Assembly (NCBI GenBank): GCA_947494565.1
Contig: CANLVG010000003.1
Location: 1 to 64,000, forward strand
Direction: 5' to 3'
Length of the DNA: 64,000 nt
Origin: an uncultured Flavobacteriaceae bacterium
GTDB lineage: Bacteria; Bacteroidota; Bacteroidia; Flavobacteriales; Flavobacteriaceae
The position numbers and the translations under genes were made by a program. Positions within the stretch are counted from its first letter, which is position 1; each line of letters starts with the position of its first letter. Under the pieces are notes generated by a model. That model was not told the origin of the DNA. It saw nothing but the letters and a program-made list of their open reading frames with translations, and did not search any database. Positions 7,423 to 14,277 of this stretch are shown piece by piece.

Positions 7423-9738
7423 TCAAATCATTGTATACAATTGCTGAAACACCCGAAGGGTATCCGTAACGGCTTGCTCTTGAGGTAGGGCGGTGTCGGA
7501 GATGCCGGAGATGACCCGTGAAATATCATGATCGACTTGCCCGGTTTGTCCCCAGGTGCTGGGGGAGGCGACGGTCAAGTAGGCGGAAAAATTATGATGG
7601 CCCGATCCGGGGCGTTCGCCTATGATATGGATAATTCCTTTTTGACGTTGCGTGTTGGCGTTTCCGAACAAGGTCTCCCCACAAGCGTAGCCAGCCCGTA
7701 CGCGTCCATGTTGAATGACCAGGGTCTGGTCACTTAGGGCATATTGGTTTTCTTGTAACGCTTTTTGAAGTCCGTTTAAAAAGGGGGTGAGGTGCCCCTC
7801 ATCCATTAGGGCTCTAGGGTTCAGTCCGTCCGAGATGATGATTTGCACATCGGGAATCGTAGCACCCCAGTTGGTTCTGAGTTCGCGTAAGGTCTTTAAG
7901 GCCTGTGCTGCCAATTTTTCTCCACTTTCGGGATGGTAAACATAGTCCTTACGATCTTCCGATTGGGTACGGAGAGCTACCGAAGCAGGAATCGCAGCCG
8001 TAAAGACAGGGTCCAATTCGGTCCATAAACTGACTTTAGCATCCTCGTATAACCTATGGACTTCCGCATAGAGCTCGGGTGGTAAATCCCATAGCTCTTG
8101 TCCATATCCTTCCGCGATGGGTACCCCTCTTTTGCGAATACGCGCGATACATTTTTGGCCTTCTGCGTAGATATCCTCTTTGCTCCGTGGATCCCGTTTT
8201 GCGAGACAGTACTGGTAATAGACCCAAATGGGATCGCCGAAGTGCTCTGTAGGACGGCCCTGGGCATCCAGTATTTCAATTTGTTTAAAAAAGTCCCACA
8301 TCGCATCGTTGACCTTATAGCCAAATTGCTCCCGGATCTTGACATGGTCGCTAAATGCGGTGGTCAGATAACTGAGCATGGGGTCGTTTTTGGTGGGCAG
8401 GGCCATCAAGTACGCAGGATTGGCAGGCATCACTTGTGCAATACACCAATCGAGATCGTCAAGGGTGACATCCATATGTAGGGTAGAGCAGATGTCAAGA
8501 CCAATGGTCAGTCCGTGTAATTTGCCCATGATCGTATCTTCCAAACAGCAACGCACCAATTGTTCCTTAGTTCGAAATACTTCGGGACCAATGAATCCTG
8601 CTACGTCGTTCAAAAAGACCCATGGGGTTTTTTCAGGCGTTTTGTCCTTGGAAAGCAGTTGCTGTAGCCCTCTTACAAAACCATATTTCCGGGCTTCATG
8701 GAGTACCATATCAAATCCGGCCCCATGGCCATTGGTGAAATCGGCTCCTTGACCGGTTTCCGCATAGAGTCCATAACGCCCATTTCGCTGGCTCATATGA
8801 GCGAACATCTTATCTAGCGTCACATCAAAAGTCTGGTTGGCGGCCTCGGTCCCCGCTAAACTTTGAAACCAGATACCGGTGGTGCCGGGCTGTAAACCCT
8901 CCGCCTGCGCCTGTACATCAATATGTGACAATACACAGTTGGGCAAGGTGTCCTGTAGGCGAAATGTGGTAATAATATCAAATAAGGTCGCCTCGATTTT
9001 TGCTACGGATTCGGGTTCGCTTGACACCGGATTCGTACCGAGCAATAAATCCCCAACAGCATACGACCAAGCATCGAAAACCTGCCAGGCAATATCCTCA
9101 GGATGATCCGTAGGTGAATTGGGCTGTACCCGTGCGCTGAGGTACCCTTTGCTCCCAATCTGGCTGTTCGGAAGCGGGTTGAATACTTTTTGCCCGACCG
9201 CAATCAATTCATCATTGCTCATTAGCTTCACCAGACATCCGATAGTATCACTGGTCAGACTGGGCATGATGTTCTTAATCTCTTCTTCAGGGGAGGTCAA
9301 TACGAACTGTTTGAGTTCTCCCACTGTCCAGTTTTGGGTAGTTTCTTGTCTCAAGGTCGTTTGGTTAATCAGGTCGGAAATACCATCTTGAAAGACCAAG
9401 ATGCGATTCAAATCTCCCAGTTTGGTGGCCGCTAGCAATGTACGTGCATTCGCGCGAGAAGTTGCCTCCTTCGCCGCAACACCTAAGGTTTGGTCCCCTT
9501 CCTTGAAAGCATTGGCGGCACCGATCAATTGCCGGTAGCAAGTCAGGTCGAATTTCCCCTGCTTACGCTGGATATAGGCAAAGAGATCCTCATCTTTGAG
9601 AGGCGTATCCACAACAACGCCTTCCGCTGGAGCAGGGCGACCAGATGGGGAGAAAAGATCATAGCCCTGTCCCAATACCAATGACGTGCTCAGCATACCC
9701 GTTTGAGTTAAAAAAGTCTTTCGTGATATCGAACCCAT
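7423..9738 (-). CDS. Fused ethanolamine ammonia-lyase EutB-EutC with Tat-like leader
   Basis: A 771-residue protein joining both subunits of adenosylcobalamin-dependent ethanolamine ammonia-lyase (ethanolamine to acetaldehyde and ammonia). The EutB-like part (about 45-540) shows FQSLAGTEAAN, ETGQGADFTNGHGAGFD, GFIGPEVF and LEDTIMGKLHGLTIGLD. ETGQG carries the substrate-binding Glu of EutB. The EutC-like part (about 585-771) shows IIISDGLNPRA, HGRVRAGYACGE, GERPGSGHHNFSAYL and SRVISGISD. The ATG at 9738 is chosen because the longer frame starts with TTG. The N terminus SISRKTFLTQTGMLSTSLVLG resembles a twin-arginine leader with RK instead of RR, so export is possible but unproven. No eutA reactivase, permease or microcompartment gene is nearby. 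It stands alone between repeat-rich gaps. Confidence 0.88.
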   Translation of the reverse strand: MGSISRKTFLTQTGMLSTSLVLGQGYDLFSPSGRPAPAEGVVVDTPLKDEDLFAYIQRKQGKFDLTCYRQLIGAANAFKEGDQTLGVAAKEATSRANARTLLAATKLGDLNRILVFQDGISDLINQTTLRQETTQNWTVGELKQFVLTSPEEEIKNIMPSLTSDTIGCLVKLMSNDELIAVGQKVFNPLPNSQIGSKGYLSARVQPNSPTDHPEDIAWQVFDAWSYAVGDLLLGTNPVSSEPESVAKIEATLFDIITTFRLQDTLPNCVLSHIDVQAQAEGLQPGTTGIWFQSLAGTEAANQTFDVTLDKMFAHMSQRNGRYGLYAETGQGADFTNGHGAGFDMVLHEARKYGFVRGLQQLLSKDKTPEKTPWVFLNDVAGFIGPEVFRTKEQLVRCCLEDTIMGKLHGLTIGLDICSTLHMDVTLDDLDWCIAQVMPANPAYLMALPTKNDPMLSYLTTAFSDHVKIREQFGYKVNDAMWDFFKQIEILDAQGRPTEHFGDPIWVYYQYCLAKRDPRSKEDIYAEGQKCIARIRKRGVPIAEGYGQELWDLPPELYAEVHRLYEDAKVSLWTELDPVFTAAIPASVALRTQSEDRKDYVYHPESGEKLAAQALKTLRELRTNWGATIPDVQIIISDGLNPRALMDEGHLTPFLNGLQKALQENQYALSDQTLVIQHGRVRAGYACGETLFGNANTQRQKGIIHIIGERPGSGHHNFSAYLTVASPSTWGQTGQVDHDISRVISGISDTALPQEQAVTDTLRVFQQLYTMI

Positions 9739-9828
9739 AACTAGTTTTAGAACTCCCAAGACACCTGTTATTCAGCCGTGTTCCAAGAGTTGCTCTCCTA
9801 AGTTATAAAATATTGGTTTACAGTTGAC

Positions 9829-10329
9829 AATTGGCAGTTAACAATGGTCAATTAGCAATGAGCAGTAATCAGTTTAGAATGTTGAATTCTTACTTCAGAA
9901 TAGGTTTGGGTACGGCGTAAAGCGTAAGGCGTGAAGCGTTATGCGCATGACCAAACACCTGAGACTTGGAATTTGTTATTTGGAATTTCAGAATTGGCAG
10001 TTAACAATGGTCAATTAACAATGAGCAGTAATCAGTTTAGAATGTTGAATTCTTACTTCGGAATAGGTTTGGGTATGGCGTAAAGCGTAAGGCGTGAAGC
10101 ATTATGCGCATGACGAAACACCTAAGACTTGGAATTTGTTATTTGGAATTTCAGAATTTCAGAATTTCAGAATTGGCAGTTGGCAATGAACAATGAACAA
10201 GAGCAATGAGCAATAAGTGAATAGTAATGGGTAATGAGAAGTGCGAATAGCGAATAGCGTACGGCGTAAAGCGCAAAGCTAGAGCCATGGAATTTGGAGT
10301 TTCTTATTTGGAATATTAGAATTGGCAGT
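9829..10329. repeat. Tandem 163-bp duplication in a low-complexity gap
   Basis: The 590-base gap between the Eut fusion and the next gene holds no gene. A unit starting aattggcagttaacaatgg at 9829 is repeated from 9992 with a few substitutions. A third, partial and diverged start lies at 10171. Each unit strings together a CAATGAGCAGTAATCAG part, a gcgtaaagcgtaaggcgtgaagcg part and a ttggaatttgttatttggaatttcag part. The same word classes continue to 10329. The duplication is recent enough to be nearly exact. Confidence 0.85.
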
Positions 10330-10776
10330 TCATAATTCTGAATTATTTCTAACATAGCGACAGAAGTCGTTCCAGACGGGGGAATAGGTCTCTTCTAAAA
10401 ACCATTTTAGTCGGACTCGGGTGATGGTTTGGTTATTGAATTTCTCTCCGAATAGTGCCATGTTTTGATTATTTTCGTTGGCTAACCAGGTAGTGAATTC
10501 CTGTTGGTCTTCAAAAGTGACGATGGGTTTTCCAGGGCTATAGCCGTCGTGGACGACTCCCATAGTATACTGCTCTTGGTCATAGAAAAACCCTAAGCCA
10601 CAATAGTCCCGATGAGAGTGAAAGAGTCCCGAATCTTGATACTTGGGAAGGCGTAACTTCTCGGCTACCTGGTCCGCTAGGTCTGGTCCATAGGGTTGGT
10701 TATCTAGATTGTGGTAGAGCGCCAATTCCTTTTCTGTTAGGGCGTCGAGGGGTATTTTAGGTAGGAGTAGGGTCAT
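10330..10776 (-). CDS. Hypothetical protein
   Basis: A 148-residue soluble protein that I do not recognise. It has no signal peptide or membrane segment. It is acidic and aromatic-rich, with a central GLFHSHRDYCGLGFFYDQEQYT (in two parts, about 50-72) followed by VVHDGYSPGKPIVTFEDQQEFTTWL. The C-terminal half is helical and charged (about 95-148). The composition and size recall small immunity or SUKH-like proteins, but no diagnostic motif is present and no toxin gene is adjacent. The ATG at 10776 is the only sensible start. It lies 62 bases downstream of the S9 peptidase on the same strand. Confidence 0.65.
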   Translation of the reverse strand: MTLLLPKIPLDALTEKELALYHNLDNQPYGPDLADQVAEKLRLPKYQDSGLFHSHRDYCGLGFFYDQEQYTMGVVHDGYSPGKPIVTFEDQQEFTTWLANENNQNMALFGEKFNNQTITRVRLKWFLEETYSPVWNDFCRYVRNNSEL

Positions 10777-10838
10777 GGTGCCTGTGAAAACTTAAATGCA
10801 AATCATTATCAAGGGTGGGGCCTCATTCTGAAAAAAGA

Positions 10839-12878
10839 CTACTCCATCGGAATTTCAATGTCCTCTCCCCAGATATATTTTCCGAACCATTGCCAGTTGT
10901 GCCAGGTGGCCGCCAAGCGCTCCTTGGGTTTGTTAATGCCATGCCCAAAGCCTTTGTAGATAATGAATTTGGTTTCTACCCCAATGTCCTGTAAACCTTG
11001 ATATAACTCATAGGCGTTGGCAATGGGCACCCTTCTGTCATTTTCCCCATGCTGGATCAGGGTAGGGGTCACTGCCTTATTGATATTGGTCATGGGTGAG
11101 GTCTTTTCGTATAGCTTTTTATCGGACCAAGGGGTGGACTTTAAATACTGCCGGGTAAATGGATGGATATCCGTATTGACATAGTATGTCATCCAATTAC
11201 TGATTCCGGCACCTACGGAAATTGCTTTGAACTTATCGGAATTCGTGGTCAAAAACGCGGAGATGTACCCGCCTTGACTCCAACCCATGGAGGCCACTTT
11301 GTTACCATCAATGAGCCCCTGTTTTTCTAAATGACCGACCCCGGAAAGTACATCCCAGGCATCACCCACACCCAAATTCTTTACATTGAGCGAACGGAAT
11401 TTTTCACCGTACCCGGCCGATCCCCGATAATTGGGCCGTAAGATCAAAGCACCTTTGTTCAACCATTGCACCATCGGATACACATACGAAGGCACGGGGC
11501 CGGGTGTAGATATTCCGGTGGGGCCTCCGTGTATGATGACCAACAAGGGGTATTTCTTATTCGGGTCGTAATCTTGGGGTTTGTGCAAGACCCCCTCAAT
11601 GATTGCCCCGTCCTTGCTTTTCCATTGGATAACCTCACTTTTGGCCGTGGCCCATTCCGCGATTTGGGCCGAGGAGGAAGTCAATTTTTGGACTCCCGTG
11701 AACGGAAAGTCGGCGGTATAGACTTCGGTCAGATCGGTATCATTGCTTGCCGTAAAGGCAATTTTGGTACCCTCATCGGAAAATGAATAGTTCCAAATGC
11801 GCTCTGGGGTTTCCGAAACAATTTGGGTATTTCCGTTCTGTGGATCGATTTGAATTAGCCTCCGTAAGGTTTTTTGCCAGGATAGGGCAAAAATACCTTT
11901 GGTGTTCCATTGCAGGGCAAAGAGGTCTTCGTCAAAACCTTGGGCAATTTGTCGGCTGTTCGAGCCGTCACTATCAATAATGAAGAACTTACCGTTTTTG
12001 TAATAATTACTGGTCGTATCATCCAGACTACTACCGTACAAAATCGATTTTCCGTCTGGAGACCAATCGATGAGTCCATCATAACTACGGTTCTTAACCA
12101 AGGTTTTTAGTGATTTGGACTCGAGGTCATAAAGAGAAATATCCGCTTTGAAGAACGTATTGATGAGCGGGTCGGGCTGATGTTCGATGGCTACTTTTTT
12201 CCCGTCAGGTGACCATTTAAAACTATTGACCGAGAAAGTGGTGCTATCCATTAGCAATGTAGCTTTGCGCTTTTCGGTATAGAGCGAATCCTTTAATTGG
12301 TCGGGTAGGGGCCATTGCTGCAATTCATCAGCATGAAAATCAACGACCCATAGCTGATCTATGTCATATTCTGCGTCTTCTACGGCGTATCCTCCGTATT
12401 TGTCCTTTCTTTTATCCTGCTCCTTTTTGCTGTCCTCAGATTGTAAAAAGGCGATTTTTGTTCCATCGGGCGACCATTCAAAATCGGAAACATTCTGTTC
12501 TGTACGGGTAATGGACAGCGCTTCGCCCCCAGCCGATCGAATGGCATGTAATTGGGTATGCTCTCCACGTTTTGCTGTGAAAGCGATCCATTTCCCATCG
12601 GGTGACCATTTCGCACTTCGACTACTACCTTTAGGAGTATTGGTCAATTGAAAAGGCGCTTGCCCTTCTTTGGAAATCCATAATTCTCGATCATACCGAT
12701 TTTCCTTCCAATCCACTGATTGGGTCTCGAAAACCACGTTTTTTCCATCGGGCGATATGACGGCGCTGGAACGTGATTGTAACGAAATAATCTCCTCAAA
12801 AGAAGGATTCTTTCCGTTTTGCGCTAGGGCATTGAAACCGAAACAAAGAAAAACGAGTAACGCGAACTTTTTGAACAT
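10839..12878 (-). CDS. Secreted S9-family (prolyl oligopeptidase-type) peptidase
   Basis: A 679-residue serine peptidase with a signal peptide (residues 1-19, ending NALAQ). Residues 25-400 form a beta-propeller with repeated WSPDGK motifs (at least five visible). The alpha/beta-hydrolase domain (about 420-679) carries the nucleophile motif GWSQGGY, the acid in HGENDRRVP and the catalytic His in KGFGHGINKP. Members cut short peptides, often after Pro or Ala, as dipeptidyl- or acylaminoacyl-peptidases; the exact specificity is not visible. It is in the same strand order as two amidohydrolase-fold exported proteins upstream (gap 17 bases), so the three are probably co-transcribed for periplasmic peptide use. 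Confidence 0.92.
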   Translation of the reverse strand: MFKKFALLVFLCFGFNALAQNGKNPSFEEIISLQSRSSAVISPDGKNVVFETQSVDWKENRYDRELWISKEGQAPFQLTNTPKGSSRSAKWSPDGKWIAFTAKRGEHTQLHAIRSAGGEALSITRTEQNVSDFEWSPDGTKIAFLQSEDSKKEQDKRKDKYGGYAVEDAEYDIDQLWVVDFHADELQQWPLPDQLKDSLYTEKRKATLLMDSTTFSVNSFKWSPDGKKVAIEHQPDPLINTFFKADISLYDLESKSLKTLVKNRSYDGLIDWSPDGKSILYGSSLDDTTSNYYKNGKFFIIDSDGSNSRQIAQGFDEDLFALQWNTKGIFALSWQKTLRRLIQIDPQNGNTQIVSETPERIWNYSFSDEGTKIAFTASNDTDLTEVYTADFPFTGVQKLTSSSAQIAEWATAKSEVIQWKSKDGAIIEGVLHKPQDYDPNKKYPLLVIIHGGPTGISTPGPVPSYVYPMVQWLNKGALILRPNYRGSAGYGEKFRSLNVKNLGVGDAWDVLSGVGHLEKQGLIDGNKVASMGWSQGGYISAFLTTNSDKFKAISVGAGISNWMTYYVNTDIHPFTRQYLKSTPWSDKKLYEKTSPMTNINKAVTPTLIQHGENDRRVPIANAYELYQGLQDIGVETKFIIYKGFGHGINKPKERLAATWHNWQWFGKYIWGEDIEIPME

Positions 12879-12895
12879 AGGGATGGTTTTTGGAC

Positions 12896-14185
12896 TTATT
12901 CTCCTTCGTATTTTTCGCTATAGCGTTTCCAAAGTTCGGTTTGATGGGTTTCTAAGGAAATGGCACGGCCATCGATAAAGGCGTGGCTCAATACATTGGT
13001 GCGCATATCAAGGGCATCTCCCTCGGAAACAAAGAGGGTAGCACTTTTACCCACGGCCAAAGTGCCATGGCTATCGTCGATGCCCAAAATTTTTGCGGTA
13101 TTGCCCGAAATCAATTGTACAGCTTTTTCCCGATCCAGTCCTTGTCCGACGACCTGTCCGGCATAGAACGGCAGGTTACGGGTCTGGAAGTTACTTGCGT
13201 TTCCATTTTGGATAGCGACGAGCAATCCGGCGTCCATCAACAGCTTAGGAAGTTTATAGGGCAAGTCGTAATCGTCATCATCGAATTCCGGGGTGTTATG
13301 CGTATACTGTACGAGTACGGGAATATCATGCTCCTTGAGAAAATCGGTCACTTTATAGGCATGGTACCCACCGACCAAGACAATCGATTTCGCCCCTGAC
13401 TTTTTTGCAAGGGTAATACCATCGATAATTTCACGTTCACCATCGGCATAAACATACAAGCGCTGCGTTCCATTGAAGACACCTTGCATTGCGGAAAAGG
13501 CGGGATTTAATTCCTTGGTGCCTCCATCACTATAGGCGGCTGCATTTTGCATAAAGGTTTCTACCTCACCGACTTGTTTTTGATAGTCTTTGTTTGGACG
13601 TAAGCCTCGGGGTTCGCCCATCCACCATCGGCCTCTTCTAAAGCTTGAGGGCCAATTTAAATGAATGCCATCATCGACTTTGATGGCAGCATCCTCCCAG
13701 TTCCAGGCATCGAATTGTACGATGGAGGAGGTACCCGAAATACGTCCGCCCTTTGGGGTGATCTGTCCGATCAAGATGCCATTGGGGCGCATACTTTCCA
13801 CCACTTTCGATTCTGCGTCATAAGCGATCAGACTCCGTACATGGGGAATGATATCGCCGATTTCGTCAGAGTCGTTACTGGCGCGAACGGCATTGATTTC
13901 TTGCAAGCCCAATTGCTTGCTCGGCGCAATGAACCCGGGGTAAACGTGTTTTCCTGTAGCATCGATAATTTGACCTTTGGTGGTTTCCCCAGAACCGAGG
14001 GCCGTAATCTTGCCCGCTTCAAAAACGATAGTACAGTTTTCAACGACCGTACCGTCACCGATATGGGCCGTAACCCCGGTGATAGTAATGGCCTCTGTTT
14101 GGGCTCCTGCAGGGGTTTGTTGTGCCCAGACGAACATCCCTGTCATTAGGAGGAGCACGCTGAGTGTATTTTTTATAATATTCAT
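12896..14185 (-). CDS. Exported amidohydrolase-fold protein lacking metal-ligand motif
   Basis: A protein of about 430 residues in the imidazolonepropionase-like amidohydrolase family, with a signal peptide (MNIIKNTLSVLLLMTGMFVWAQ). The composite beta-sandwich edges are clear: IGDGTVVENCTIVFEAGKITALG at the N side and GTLAVGKSATLFVSEGDALD at the C side. However, the segment after HVYPGF reads IAPSKQLG, where active members have an H-x-H metal pair. Later metal His/Asp motifs are also not visible. It therefore looks like a catalytically inactive homologue. The start is taken at the ATG at 14185 (a second ATG is at 14191), since the frame opens further upstream without an RBS. It lies between the S9 peptidase and a larger amidohydrolase. 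Confidence 0.85.
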   Translation of the reverse strand: MNIIKNTLSVLLLMTGMFVWAQQTPAGAQTEAITITGVTAHIGDGTVVENCTIVFEAGKITALGSGETTKGQIIDATGKHVYPGFIAPSKQLGLQEINAVRASNDSDEIGDIIPHVRSLIAYDAESKVVESMRPNGILIGQITPKGGRISGTSSIVQFDAWNWEDAAIKVDDGIHLNWPSSFRRGRWWMGEPRGLRPNKDYQKQVGEVETFMQNAAAYSDGGTKELNPAFSAMQGVFNGTQRLYVYADGEREIIDGITLAKKSGAKSIVLVGGYHAYKVTDFLKEHDIPVLVQYTHNTPEFDDDDYDLPYKLPKLLMDAGLLVAIQNGNASNFQTRNLPFYAGQVVGQGLDREKAVQLISGNTAKILGIDDSHGTLAVGKSATLFVSEGDALDMRTNVLSHAFIDGRAISLETHQTELWKRYSEKYEGE

Positions 14186-14239
14186 GATCATTATTTTAGT
14201 GTCGTTTCGCGTTGAGAGCAAAGCGAATTGTATTTCAGT

Positions 14240-14275
14240 TTTGAATTTGAATTTGCATTTGAATCTGAGTTTGCA
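14240..14275 (-). repeat. NNCAAA hexamer block before amidohydrolase gene
   Basis: Six hexamers tttgaa, tttgaa, tttgca, tttgaa, tctgag, tttgca on the + strand, that is tgcaaa/ctcaga/ttcaaa on the coding strand of the gene starting at 14185. This matches the hexamer blocks at 5601-5715, again just upstream of a signal-peptide gene and in the same orientation relative to it. Confidence 0.7.
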
Positions 14276-14277
14276 TT

